Program-made: the position numbers and the translations under genes
The notes under the pieces: generated by a model
What the model was told of the DNA's origin: nothing
Databases searched by the model: none
Seen by the model: only the letters and a program-made list of their open reading frames with translations
Assembly: GCA_029449245.1 (NCBI GenBank)
Contig: JANATF010000003.1
Coordinates: forward strand, 1,798,001-1,862,000
Source of the DNA: Mortierella alpina
Lineage: Eukaryota; Mortierellomycota; Mortierellomycetes; Mortierellales; Mortierellaceae
Length of the DNA: 64,000 nucleotides
Direction of reading: 5' to 3'
Shown: positions 47,564 through 60,524 of the stretch, one piece after another
Numbering within the stretch: position 1 is the first letter of the stretch
Layout: every line of letters starts with the position of its first letter

Positions 47564-50500
47564 TCAGGATGAACCCGTTATAGTTGAATCGCCTGCAATG
47601 TTATAACGCGCTGCCCGGGATCGGATAGGAGGCTTGCCATTGGCAATACCGCCATTGCTGCTGCTGCTACTCGGCTTTGTTGACGCCCCCGTGGTCTTTG
47701 TGGACCCGCCATTGAAAGACCTTGTGGAAGCAGTCGAGGCAGACCTTGGCCGTGTTGCGGCCAAGACAGTTGATGTTAGACCTTGGAGCTGCAGTTTGCC
47801 ACTTGTTGGCGAGGGCTGCTCACCAACAACGAGACTGACGGTAGAAGAATTACCAAGGAGAGCAGAGGACGATGATATGACAGACGAGGCTCCGGAGACG
47901 GAGCTGCTACGGGAGGGGCGTTGTCCTGCACTTGAGGTCGATAGCGCGCACGACATGGAGACCGTCGCGGCTTTGTAGGCTTCCAGCTCACGCTCGACCT
48001 GGAGACACTTGAGACGCAAGGAGTCGCGCGTGTTGGAGAGGCCGAGATTTTTCTTTTTCAGAGTCAGGTTCTCTTCTTTAAGCTGGGTGACCTGTTTGAC
48101 CTGATATGATGGTACATCGGCGCGATTTAACAAGTGTCACGAATGACGAGTGAGTGAGGCGCATCCAGAAGGAGAAGAGATAGACCGGGATAATGCAACG
48201 AAGTAGAGCAGGGGTTCTTACCTTTTGCTTCAGACTCATGTTCTGTGCAGAGTCCACGTTCATTTTGGAGAGGCGCGAGAGCTCATCGCTGGATAGACCG
48301 TTCTTCTTGATCAAGATACTGACCTCCGCCTGGAGCTGGTTCTCGACCTCAAGTTTCGCGTTCTGAGACTCGGCCAGTTCCTCGTGCAGCTTGGCCATAT
48401 CGAGCAGGGTTTCTTCTCTGGCAATGTCGGCTTTCACATAGGCTGCCCGGTACTTTTCAATGTCTTCTTGAGCCTTCTTGATCCATTCGTCCGTTTCCCG
48501 GGTGTGGTTGGTCATGGTTCTGAGCTCCTCTTCGAGTCGCAACACCTCCTTGGACGCGTCTTCATTCTTGGACAGGTCGCGGATCACTTTTTCCTGGTAC
48601 TCGTATTCATCCTGAAGTGCCCTGATGATCGCCACCTTGCCAATGTTCTCGGCCTCGAGCAGCTCGACCTGAACCTTCAGTAACCGGATTTGACCTTCGA
48701 GATCATCCAACTTGGCCAGGAGATCCGAATGGTCCGACTCGGTCTTCTTGAAGAGGGACTCCTTCTCTTGTAATGAGCTGCTAACCGAAGCCGCAGCCTG
48801 CTCTGCAGCAGTTTTTTCCTGAACCAGTGCAGCGTGCTCGGCCTTGATGGTGGAGCACTCTGCGGTATGGCTTGCAAGGACATCCATTACGGCTTGTGAA
48901 TGCGTCCGCCAGATGTCCTCAGCGTCCGAGTCATCTACCTCTACAGCGGACGCTGACTGCTCAAACAAGTTTTTAAAGGCGTTTCCCATTGCACCACACC
49001 GAGCTTGCAACACTGATATATACTCAGAGCTCGCTTTCGACTCCTGCTCCCTTGCAGCTGAGGTTTCTGTCAACTGCGTTTGCAGGCTGAGCACTCTGTT
49101 CTTTTCCACCGAGACCTCTTTTGTCAGTCTACTTCTGGCACTTTCCCATTCTCTTTCGCTGTTGCGGAACGAGTCGGCCTGATCCAATGATACCTGCTGC
49201 ATGGCTTCCAGCTCCCGGATACGGCTCTGGTACATCGCCTCGCGCCCTTCTTGCTCGGCATTGACACGCTCAATCTCAGACTTGTGAGATTCTTTAACGG
49301 CCAGCTCCCGTGCTCGAGACTCCTTTTGTAGTCTGTCGTGCTCCTTCTGCGTGGTATTATGACGGTCCTGCAGCGCTGCCAGCTGACCTGATACATCTCT
49401 GCTCTCCTGCTCCAACTTGAAGGTTTGCTCTAATGAGGCCACCACCTTTTTTTCCTCTTCCAGTCGCAGCCTCACAGCCTCCTCGCGCTCTGACTCCGCA
49501 ATCTTGAGCTCAGTCTGGACCGCCTTGATACTCTCCATAGCTTGCGAACACTCTTCGCTCTTTGATTGGAGATCTGTCCTGACTTGCTCTATGGCGGCGT
49601 CGGCTTCGATCTTGTCATTGGTTGACTGCGCCAATAATGACGCATACTTTGCGCTCCACTCCTCTTGCGTCTGTGTGAAAGATTCCCGCAGATTCTCGTG
49701 TTGCTCCTTCAAAGCCTCCAACTCTCCTGTCATCTGCTCTAGATCCGCTTTGCTCTGTTCATACTTGTCTTGCAAGTTCGAGCGCTCCCCCTGAACCTTC
49801 AGTAGTGCATCCCTGTTCTGGCCGAGTTCCGTGATCAAGTGTGCGATCGACTGCTCGAGTTCTAGCCTTGTCTTCGAATGCTCTTGCTGATCCCTCATGA
49901 ATCGCTCCTGCTGCTCCTCCTGCTGCCGCGTCATGGCCTGTACCGTTTCCGAGTGAAGGGCAAGCTGCTGCTGAAGCATCCGCTCGCTGGCATCATGCCT
50001 CTCTGACAGTCCCGTGAAGTCCGATCGAGCTGCCTGCAGCTGTTGGTCGAGGGTCTCCTTCTCGCCTTGAAGCTGCTTGATGGATTCGCTGGATGTGGAT
50101 TCAACGACGGCTTTTTCTCTCTCAATCACTTCGATCCGTTCCTGGGCATGATTGATCTGTGCTTGCAGCTGCTCCCGCTCTTTGCTCATTTGTGCCCGTA
50201 GTTCCTCGATTAATCGTCTTTCAGCCGCCAGTTGCCGCTCCAACTCCTTGACTATCTTTTCGAGTTCCTCGTACTTTTTTTTCCAGAAGTCCGAGTCGTT
50301 TCTTGCCTTAGCCATCTCCTCTTGATACCGTTCATCTGCCAAACGACGAGCCTCCTTAGCCTGGGCAAGTTCAAGATCGGCGGCTTGCTTCTGTTGGACC
50401 AGTTGCTCTTGTAGGACTTTCCGTTCTTGGTCTAGCTTTTGACGGTACTCATTCGAGCCAGATTCTTGCTCTCCTAGTGAGAGCCTGGTCCGGTTGAGGA

Positions 50501-52060
50501 CCTTTTCGAGCTCGTCGATCCTTTTTTGGAGCTGGGTGGTTTTGCCGATCTTGTCGCTCACTTGTGCGGCAGCCTTTTCTGATTTCTCTAGCTATTGTCC
50601 CCCCAAAAAGCAATTTCAAACAGCCAAAGGCACAGAGGTAATGGTGAATTGGTTAGTGAGTGTGCTGGTAGCATTTGCTGAAGCGTTTCAGTCAGGAGCA
50701 ATAGGCAGGCGTAAGCGGGTGATGTTGGCGAAACTAATTTGCATAAATATATCCCATAAAAAAAGAGAGCCTTGGGCGAAAAAAAAAAAAAGAAAAAAGA
50801 GTGATCATTGCTATTTCTGCAAATGCCCCTTTCATTAACCTTGAATCAACTCTATTGCCCAACGTGCAGGAAAGATCTCCCTTTGTCCACTACTCGCAAA
50901 GACAATAATGCATCTCATTTCGTAAGAGCAACTTACAGTGGCCTTGAGCATTGTGTGCCGCACACCGAGTTCAGCTATAAACAATGTTTTGTACGACATT
51001 AGCAATGGGATCTTGAGCATTGAAAATGCGGGAGGTGTGAATGCAGGGTGTCAAATATAGAACAGAATCGCTTCTTGTCAGAACAGGTAAAGTGTAGACA
51101 AGAGTCGTTTTTTTTTACCAATCTCAGATTCCTTGGCAGCCAGCTGTGTGAGGATCGAGTTCTTCTCCTTGATGGCGCCCTGGTACATGACCTCGCCCTT
51201 CTTTTGTTTCTCGTGGACGACATCCAGGTCGCGCTGATGTGAGACCCTGTACTTTTCAAACTTGTCAGCCAAGTCTGCGAGCTGTGACGACCCAACAACA
51301 GCATGGTACCCGGTGTGCCGGGTGCAATGGCATCGGGTGAAGTGAAAAAGAAGGGGGACGAGGCGGGGGGAAGGAAAATGATCTCCTAATTAGTTATTTG
51401 GGACGACAATTCGCATCTCTCCGCATACAAGATCCAGGAGGGATACCGGCAGATTACACTCCAAGGCACCCGCCCCTTTTTAAAGCCCATATGATATATA
51501 CATTCCGCTTCGTGTCAAGTGCATACATACCTCTCTCTTTAGCCTCTCCTCTGTCCTGCTAGAGTTGCTTGTGAAGGCGCTCCCCAGCTTGTCTGTGCTC
51601 TTGGACCGAGGCGTACTGGGTCGCCTCGTGTATCGCGTATAGTCGGGTGTCGTTGATCCGTTCGAGTACACTGATGCTGTGTCGGGACTATTGGCATCAT
51701 CGTCGATCACTAACGAAGGTAGCGACACCGAAAGTGCGTTCCGTTCATAGGGTCCTGCCCCGCGTCCTAAAGTAGATGTCCCGTTCGGTCCTTGTTCTTT
51801 TGCGTTTTCTGTAAACCTTTTTGTCTTGCCGAGGAATCCAAACCGTTTGTAAGGGTCTTCATCGTTGAGTTTGACATCATAGTGGTTTGGTCCTGGGGTA
51901 ACGTCGATCTATGGTTTTCGTGAAAGTTTGTTTGTGGATGATACGGGGGTGGGTTGTTCGTTAGGGGCACTGGAATGCGCTGACAATCTCAACCTGTCGC
52001 ACAAAGAAAATGATCGTTTGAACGAACCTTTTCCACGAACCGCTCACTTCGAGGAAACAT
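47564..52060 (-). CDS. Long coiled-coil protein resembling RHAMM/HMMR
   Basis: Six exons: 52060-52028, 51908-51531, 51281-51119, 50974-50937, 50591-48222, 48100-47564. They encode 1172 residues. The N-terminus has VTPGPNHYDVK followed by GKTKRF, a sperm-tail PG-type repeat as at the start of animal HMMR. Residues ~140-1020 form an almost unbroken coiled coil of Glu/Lys/Gln/Leu heptads. Close to its end, at about 988-1006, MSLKQKVKQVTQLKEENL closely resembles the NLKQKIKHVVKLKDEN leucine zipper of human HMMR (from memory). The tail is Ser/Thr/Gly-rich and basic. HMMR binds microtubules and targets spindle poles; a spindle or microtubule role is inferred. The first exon codes only 11 residues and exon 4 is 38 nt, yet both junctions are in phase. 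Confidence 0.8.
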
Positions 52061-52703
52061 GGTCTAGGTCCGTGTAGCTCCAGCAGAAGGTGGTTGATAA
52101 TTGTTGCAGTGGTAAAAAGGCAAGAGTTGGGTGGCGAATGTCGAATGCGAATGTCAAGTGTGGAATGGAGAATCAAAGAAGAAAAAACGAAAAGAGGGAG
52201 CAGAGGCATAAAACAAAAAAAAAAAGGATTGCACTGGAAGACAAGGGACAGCGAACGAAATACAAAGGGGAGGCAAGTGGGTTACTAAAGCAGAGAGCAA
52301 AAGGCAGAAAGAGCTCTCTCGTTCTGAATATGCTGCTTCACCTCCTTTACTCCGTCTGCAAGCAATTGGCCGGGGCTGGTGCCTGTCTACCGTTCCTCCT
52401 TATGACGGATATATATACACTCACAGGCTGCTGCATGCCTCTGATCCTGCGACTTATCACAGAAGGTTGGCGTGTAGGGAAAGAAAAGCGCAAAGACTTA
52501 CCGATATCTACTGGTGCTGTGCATATCTGAGAACCTCACCGCGCGGTACTAGGATATCATCCTCCACCTCAAAGTCAATGGACACAGTGGCAGCAAGAAA
52601 AATGCTCTCGCGTATATCACGTGCATCGTCTCTTGAAGTGAAGTTTATCCTGATTCTTTTCTGTCCCTTGATCATCAACACCCAAGCACACACCACCATA
52701 CCC
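52061..52703. promoter_or_regulatory. Divergent region between RHAMM-like gene and PRKRIP1 homolog
   Basis: About 640 bp between outward-facing starts. There is an A-rich stretch at about 52214-52226 and a GGATATATATACAC motif at about 52407-52420. ORFs here overlap the promoter and show no family features. Confidence 0.4.
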
Positions 52704-53423
52704 ATGTCAGCCACGAAGCATAGCCGGTCCGACGACGAGGACTCTGCAGCAGCAGCGCCTGGTCCCAAGAAGCATCACTTCACGCCCCTGGAATTACAAA
52801 AGAAGCAATTAGACAAACTTCTGGAAAAGATCGACAAACCTGTTCACATTCCTCAGCGGCCTAATCAGAAACGGACGATGAAGGAGCCAAAGGACTATGT
52901 CAAGAACGTTCAGGGATCAAGTGCCGGTGCTGGAAGTGGAGAGTTTCATGTATACAGAGCAGGACGTAGGCGGGAGTATGCACGTTTGAAGAACATGGAG
53001 CTCGAATCCAAGGAGGTATGATATCGACCACGAAAACAATCGCTGTCGACGTGCCATCGCTTTATTTGCCACTGCTGCTGGGTTTCTTCTGTCTGTTCAC
53101 GCAGCATATCTTTACCTACGGACGATCACTAATCACGATCTCATTTTTTCTTCTCTTTGACCTGGGTGCCATGTCCTTAGCAACGAGAGCTCCGCGAGCA
53201 TGAGGAAAAGATGCAGGCAAAGAAGGCAGAGGACGAAGAAAAGACAGAGAAGAACAGAGCGAAGCGGCAAAGGAGGAAGCAGCGTGCCAGCAATAACAAA
53301 CTTAGCAAACGGAAGCCGGACGCTCACGCAGAAGACGACGAGAACAGTGACAACGAGAAGAGCGAGAGCGATAGTGAGAACAAGAATGATGATGGGGAGG
53401 ATACTCAGGAGAACACAAAATGA
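52704..53423 (+). CDS. PRKRIP1 homolog, spliceosome C*/P complex protein
   Basis: Two exons, 52704-53015 and 53181-53423, encode 184 residues. The diagnostic core is KPVHIPQ followed by VQGSSAGAGSGEFHVYRAGR and RREYARL, nearly identical to the animal PRKRIP1 signature. A long basic helix (EKNRAKRQRRKQRA) and an acidic tail (DENSDNEKSESDSENK) follow. In animals the protein lies along the catalytic-stage spliceosome as an extended helix bridging U2 and the core. It is absent from budding yeast. A nuclear role in splicing is inferred by homology. Confidence 0.92.
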
Positions 53424-53618
53424 GTATATGTAGAAAGGCGAGCCAGCAAAGAACATCGCTCCACGCAAAGGAACATCCGTAAATTAAAAAGTGCTGGGAC
53501 GCGCTTTTTTGCAACTTGTTTGTATTTTTCTGCCCTCAACAACGCGTCTCCCCAATTCCTCTCTCAGCTCCTGTCACATCTTTTCAACCCTTTTGTCCCT
53601 TTCATCAATCAGCGCGAC

Positions 53619-55497
53619 ATGTCAGCACCAGCATCGCCTTTGAAGCGGGAGCGTGAGGACGCAGCCGCCGCCTCCTCCGAGGAAGATTACTTCACACCGG
53701 ACTCATCCGCCTCGCCTGGGCCATCCAAGAGAAAGTCGCCTCCACCTGCAAACGCCATCCGCGAGGGCAGCTCTGTGTCCACCATCACCGACCCTGCCAC
53801 GCCCAAGACAAGCGAATCCGACATACTCCCTAATGGGGTGCCAGAAAATACATCAGCAAACAAACAAGAACAGCTAGAGGTCATCTTCAAGAACCTGAGA
53901 CTTCGCCGTATCGTTAAAGAGAACCACGGCAACGAGGTCAACCAACTGGCGTTCTGTCTCAACCCTCAGCATAACCGGACACCCTTCGGCATCGAGCATG
54001 TCAAGGTGTTTGAGAAGCGTGGAGCCGTCAAAAGAGATCCATCGGATAACAGCAATGTCCTTGGAACCACTGGAGGGCCACAGGTACAAAGTCCTTTGTA
54101 TTTTTTTAGCCAGTGCATTGTGCATGGTACCGTCGTTTGTATGCCAGTTGTGCTAACAACAGGATCGGCCGATTTCTTTGAAAACAAACATTAGGCCAAC
54201 ATATACGATAACGAGCACTGTGGAGATCATTTGGATATCATGTCACACTTCTTGTTGGATCCAGTCGGAGAGGAAGGAGCCGAAGAACTTCCCGTACGAT
54301 CTTGATACTAGTTGTCATGTCATATCTCACCGTGCAGGAAGGAGAAAAACTCATGACCGTTCGATTGTGTCAATTAGGAAATGCTGACCTGTTGCTGGAT
54401 GCATCAACCTCAAGACGCCATTTTGGCGACGGCAGGAACCGACAAAGTGATCCATATATTGAGTTTGGCGCGATCCAAAGAACTCTTTCGGCTCACTGGT
54501 CATACCCGTAAGTTATGAGAAGATGCACTCCAACTTATTGTAGTATACTGCGCACATTCATCAGCCCAATAACACGTCAGGCTGTGCGCTTCAACGTTAC
54601 TCATAGACACAATCACGGACATTCAAGCACATCCCAACAACGACAACTATCTACTTTCGGCATCCAAGGATGGAAGTGTACGCATGTGGAACATTCTCAC
54701 AGGAAAGTGTCTGCTCATCTTTGAGATGAAGGCGTCAGTGGTTGTAAGTGATCTAGTCAGGAAATGGCTGTTTGCAACGATGGCAGCCTTCTCCAAATCT
54801 TTCGCGATGTGTCTTGCTGATAATGACACTTCTCTTCACAATCTACTGCTTTTAGTGCTTCAATCCCAATACGAAGGGACGTACATTCTTAACAGGTGGT
54901 TACAATGGCGAGGTTCGCGAGTGGAGTGTCCCCGACTTGGAGTTGGAGCCAGAGGAGCCCATTGTGGTTCTTGCCAACGAAAGCCGCGTTCTGCAATCCG
55001 CTCTTCACTCTGCAAGGATAGATTGCATTCGATTTGCCAAGGGCAAAGTCTTGTCGAAATCTGTGAACGGCAAAATCGAATACTGGGACGCCACCACCCT
55101 GCAGCACATTCGCACATTCACTATCAAGAACACTGCCAGCAACCAGTGCCGGTTCGACGTCAGGTAAAGAGGAAAGCATTGGTGGAGGCCACCTGTTGTA
55201 TTCATCATACGGTCTCTAATCGCTCATTTACGGCTTCTATTGTGTAATATTAGCTTGGATGAGCTTTTCTTTTGTGCGGGAACAAGCAATGGATCTGTCT
55301 ACATCTATAACATTGAAACCGGGAAAACCGTGACGGAACTGAAGCACCGTCGTTCCACAAAGGCCATTCGGACATGCATCTTTTCAAGAGACTGCAGGAC
55401 AGTGATCTGCGCAGGAGAGGATTCTTTCATTTGGAGATATGACTATGTACCAGACGAGACTCTGAACGAGTGGGCGAGCTGGAAGCCGGAGCCATAG
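53619..55497 (+). CDS. EED/ESC-like WD40 protein (PRC2 subunit candidate)
   Basis: Six exons: 53619-54083, 54195-54293, 54378-54507, 54607-54743, 54856-55163, 55254-55497. They encode 460 residues. A disordered Ser/Pro-rich N-terminus precedes a seven-bladed WD40 propeller. EED-like signs are IVKENHGNEVNQLAF, EMLTCCWMHQ then DAILATAGTDK, LTGHTHTITDIQAHP, LLSASKDGSVRMWNI, IDCIRFAKGKVLSKS and FSRDCRTVICAGEDSFIWR. EED holds the H3K27 methyltransferase EZH2 and, in animals, reads H3K27me3 through an aromatic cage. By my alignment the cage residues are not conserved here. The fourth blade is also shorter than in animal EED. Another WD40 family is possible but less likely. EZH2 and SUZ12 are not in the window. 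Confidence 0.78.
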
Positions 55498-55589
55498 GAT
55501 TGATACTGCAATGCAGGCACTCTCCAATACAATCTAGACGAACAAGCACCTTTTCATATATGTCCATGGCAGGGCCATGTGTGTGATTT

Positions 55590-56171
55590 CTACTTCATTT
55601 TTGAAAAGCGACGGTTACTCCTGGAACTGACATCCAGGGAGTCTGCAGAGCTTTCCCGACGCCTGGATGTGTTAGAGTTCTTTCGAATGCTGCCTCGCTC
55701 CCTATAATACTCTTCAATCTCCATATCTGCACTTTCGTATCCTTGCGTCATCAAGCCCGCCAAGTCGTCCTTTGAAAGACGGAACATAGACCGCAGTTTC
55801 CTGGCTGTGGTGTCCACCATACTCTTTCTCTTGTCTTTGTTTCCCTCTGGTGGCGCATTCATAGACCGATGTTGGGTGCTATAGCGAGCACTACCCTGAT
55901 GGTGGTGGACATCTGCGCAATGGGTCTCATGTAGAATAGACTTTTGCTGCAAGTTTTGTTTGTGGACCTCCAACCTCTTGCGGTTCTCGGCGCGGTTACG
56001 AGCCAGGCGTTCGAGATGAGCGTCTTGCTCCTGGTGCTCCAACGTATCCTTCATGATCATCGCCTTTTGAAACTGATAAAGCTTCTCCTTTTGTGCCATG
56101 GTAATCTTGTTAGGAGCGGGCCTCTGGCTGTCCGCTGAGGTGGACTTATCCTTGAATGAATGGCGGTTCAT
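55590..56171 (-). CDS. Small basic orphan protein
   Basis: A single-exon 193-residue protein, rich in Lys, Arg, Gln, Ser and His. Residues 25-75 are predicted coiled coil or long helix (QKEKLYQFQKAMIM, LERLARNRAENRKRLEV). The rest is disordered with serine-arginine clusters near the end (SRRRESSADSLD). No domain is recognised. A TATATATAATA element at about 56253-56263 lies 85-95 bp upstream on its strand, which supports a real promoter. It converges on the EED-like gene with 92 bp between stops. Confidence 0.6.
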   Translation of the reverse strand: MNRHSFKDKSTSADSQRPAPNKITMAQKEKLYQFQKAMIMKDTLEHQEQDAHLERLARNRAENRKRLEVHKQNLQQKSILHETHCADVHHHQGSARYSTQHRSMNAPPEGNKDKRKSMVDTTARKLRSMFRLSKDDLAGLMTQGYESADMEIEEYYRERGSIRKNSNTSRRRESSADSLDVSSRSNRRFSKMK

Positions 56172-56914
56172 TGAGTGGAAGTAACGATGGGAGGTTGAGG
56201 CAACTTGACTGATGATTGTCGTGCGTTTTTAGAGGACTTTTTTTCACCGTATATATAATATCACACAAAGGATGACTTGAATATGGCAATGGCTGTAAGC
56301 CTGATCTGAGGCTATGTAGGAAGGCGGATAAATGACGCGCCTTGGTAACACTTATACAAGGCTGTACTTTGTGTGATATGGTACGCCTGGTAAAAATCTT
56401 GCAGAACCTTTCTTTGTGGACGGCGATACATCGCCAAGCCAAGGAGTGCACGATGGGTATTAAAAATGCATTTTCCAGAAAAGGCGAAACGAAGGTTGTG
56501 CGCGGACAATGCAGATGAAGCAGCTCAAATGGTGTGGGCACCAGGGAGCACGGTTGTACTGCAGCAGGTAGACCCTGGCTGGATTGTGTGCCTGAGAGAG
56601 ATGCGATATTCGATCGATAGATCGAAGATCAGTCAGTGGAATTTTAGACTGCTCCCATAGGCTGATCTTATTCATATCACACAAACAGCCGGGCGAAATG
56701 CGATTATCATCCCTTGTTGCTGCCGCATAAATAGGATGTGAATGTCAGCAGCATTCCTGTCGCCCTCTTCCTCTTCTTTTCGTTACACAGCCCCCCCTTC
56801 CTTCGGTTCTCCTTTTCTGCATTAGCATTCGTTGCATCACCCCACCCTCCATTCGCACCTGCATTCCTTTTATTTTTTCCCAGTCTTCCTTTCCCGACAT
56901 ATATATACACTATA
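56172..56914. promoter_or_regulatory. Bidirectional promoter region, orphan / LYS12
   Basis: A 743-bp divergent gap. TATA-like runs occur at about 56253-56263 (minus gene) and 56899-56908, immediately before the LYS12 ATG. No coding segment was recognised. Confidence 0.45.
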
Positions 56915-58486
<1,572 letters not shown>

Positions 58487-58910
58487 AGTAATAAATGCCA
58501 CACTCAACTGCAACTGAACTATCAGCTATAAGGAGCTTTATTGAAAGGCTTTCTATTTGACCATTGTATCATGTCTTTCTGGGTGTTCAAATGGCCATAC
58601 AGACCACGTAATGCAAAGCCAACCTGAAGACCACCATGGTCACAGCTACCTCTCATTTGGCAGGGAACGCATTCACCTGCTGGAGGTAGCGCGGCCAAAG
58701 TGCCATTGTCTAGATATAGAAGTCTCTACGTGAAGCAAACACAGCCCTTGTAAGGCGAGGCACAAGAAGCAGCGACAGGAAAAGGCCACCGAGCAAGGCA
58801 GTTATATGAACGTGTAATGAAAGCTCCCATCAGTGATCAGTCGTCGTGATGTGAAAGGCAAGGATGTTGCATTTTGGCACACGGTTTCGGAACGCGGACG
58901 CGCTAGGATC
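58487..58910. other. Convergent 3' region
   Basis: This lies between the LYS12 stop and the stop of the transposase-like gene. An AATAAA-type signal (about 58490-58495) follows LYS12. I found no terminal inverted repeat that would mark the edge of a transposon. Confidence 0.4.
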
Positions 58911-60506
58911 CTAAGTCCCGTCATCGCTCCACTCACTATCTGTCTCCCCTTGGCTGACCTGGCCAATTTCTTTTTGATTCCGATACGCAGAGTGATATTC
59001 AATGGCACTCATGTGGGTCTCCCACCAACACTGCAAGAGCCGAGCTTCCGTCACGCCCGCAAAGACTTCTAAGAGCTTGTTCCGCAGGTTGAGCTCTGGC
59101 TCGGCCGTTCTTGGAATCGCAGTCTTTGACATGTTACCCACACTCCACACCCTTTCCAACGGCTGGAACTCATAGTAGTGCCGCGGTATCCTGAGGATGG
59201 TATGGCTATGCTTGGATGCAATCGTGTCGCTAGCAAACCGAGGAGGGACCTTGGCCTCCCTGGCACGGACCAGAAGTTCCGCTTTGCTGAGGCGTTCGCC
59301 TTTGTGACCGGTCGGTATGGGTAGCTCATTCTTGATAAACCACTGGTGCACATCCTCCAACGATTTCGGTGCGTAGGGCAGCATGTTCTCTCTGCGCATG
59401 TGGGGATCTGCGCCGTCCATATGAATCTGACAGCCTCCATAGTCTTGGTAGAGTGTTTGGCAAAGACTTTCGAACATAATCTCCCAGATAGGGTCCTCGA
59501 GGGCTGTATAATAGAAATGACCATCGTGTAAGTCTGTGGCAATACCAGCCTTCTTGACGGTGTCGGGAACCGATCGCCACAACTCCTCGTCGGTTCTGAT
59601 GCTTCCGGAAAGATCCTGTCCAATACCTCTCACAGGCCAGATCAGCATGCTCTTACGAACCCATTTCGAAAACACCTTGTTTTGATCGCTAAAGACCACC
59701 ATGGCTCCAAAGACCACCAACATTGGCTTCTGGCCCCGCTCATTGAGTCTCGCTCCTTGTGAGACCCGGATGGGTCGTAAGTTTTGATCGAGGGTCCAGA
59801 AAGATTCATCCACATAGACTTCTGGCTTGATGGGTAGTCCGTAACAGCTCGCATTGGACAGTCGGCGTTCGACATAGAGGTTTCGATAATCAATGACTGT
59901 TTGGGACTCGAAGATGGAAGTCTGTAGAGTGCCTTGACCCGTATGGTACTTGAGCCTCCGAAGATAGCGAAGAAGAGTGTGTTCATCGAGGACTATGCTG
60001 TGCTTGCTCGCCAACCTTTGTGTGAGGAACTCGACGTTGACGAGACGAAGGGCAATGTTCTCGTTGTGTCTTTCTAGAAACACTTTCCGGATAGCTCTGA
60101 CGATTTCATGTGCAGTTTGGATATCGCGCCGATGGTGGTCAGGGGGGAGGGGGTTCTCTCTCGCCTTGAACAGCCGAATCGCTTCCCGCGCCACGGACGT
60201 CTCGACACCTGTGGCCTTGGCAAGGCGTTTGAGGGGTGTGGCATTCTGAAGGGTGGAATGGAGAGGTCCCGAATCGGAGAGGTGGCGATGCACGTTGACG
60301 AGGATGCAGTACTCGTTGCGCGTGATGGGTGCGTCGCTGCGTTTACAAAACTGGTCCGACATGGCAGTTGTGTGGAGGTGTGCATCTTTCTGGTCAGCTC
60401 GTCGCACAAGGGTGTCGCTCGGGCCATAGTGTGCAAAGCCACACTGGTGTTGACTTCTTCTCAGTTGAGTGGACTCGAGATTCGCTTCACTATACTCGAC
60501 TGACAT
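58911..60506 (-). CDS. Intact Tc1/IS630-type DDE transposase-like protein
   Basis: A single intact exon of 531 residues. The N-terminal part is helical and contains LKRLAKATGVETSVAREAI, a helix-turn-helix-like region. The catalytic core reads VYVDESFWTLD (first Asp), CQIHMDGADPH (second Asp) and EFQPLERVWSVGN (third acidic residue, Glu), the DDE_3 pattern of Tc1/IS630 enzymes. All three acidic residues are present. The long first ATG at 60506 lies 18 bp from the opposite-facing ABITRAM gene; the internal Met at 60362 is a plausible start. No TIRs, TA duplication or frame damage were seen, so this could be a retained (domesticated) gene or an element whose ends I cannot detect. Confidence 0.75.
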   Translation of the reverse strand: MSVEYSEANLESTQLRRSQHQCGFAHYGPSDTLVRRADQKDAHLHTTAMSDQFCKRSDAPITRNEYCILVNVHRHLSDSGPLHSTLQNATPLKRLAKATGVETSVAREAIRLFKARENPLPPDHHRRDIQTAHEIVRAIRKVFLERHNENIALRLVNVEFLTQRLASKHSIVLDEHTLLRYLRRLKYHTGQGTLQTSIFESQTVIDYRNLYVERRLSNASCYGLPIKPEVYVDESFWTLDQNLRPIRVSQGARLNERGQKPMLVVFGAMVVFSDQNKVFSKWVRKSMLIWPVRGIGQDLSGSIRTDEELWRSVPDTVKKAGIATDLHDGHFYYTALEDPIWEIMFESLCQTLYQDYGGCQIHMDGADPHMRRENMLPYAPKSLEDVHQWFIKNELPIPTGHKGERLSKAELLVRAREAKVPPRFASDTIASKHSHTILRIPRHYYEFQPLERVWSVGNMSKTAIPRTAEPELNLRNKLLEVFAGVTEARLLQCWWETHMSAIEYHSAYRNQKEIGQVSQGETDSEWSDDGT

Positions 60507-60524
60507 TCACCTGCCGTTTGCGCC

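Noticed and set aside
52090-52530. Lys-rich ORFs upstream of the PRKRIP1 homolog
   Set aside because: A by-product of an A-rich promoter stretch; the PRKRIP1 start at 52704 is set by the conserved protein.
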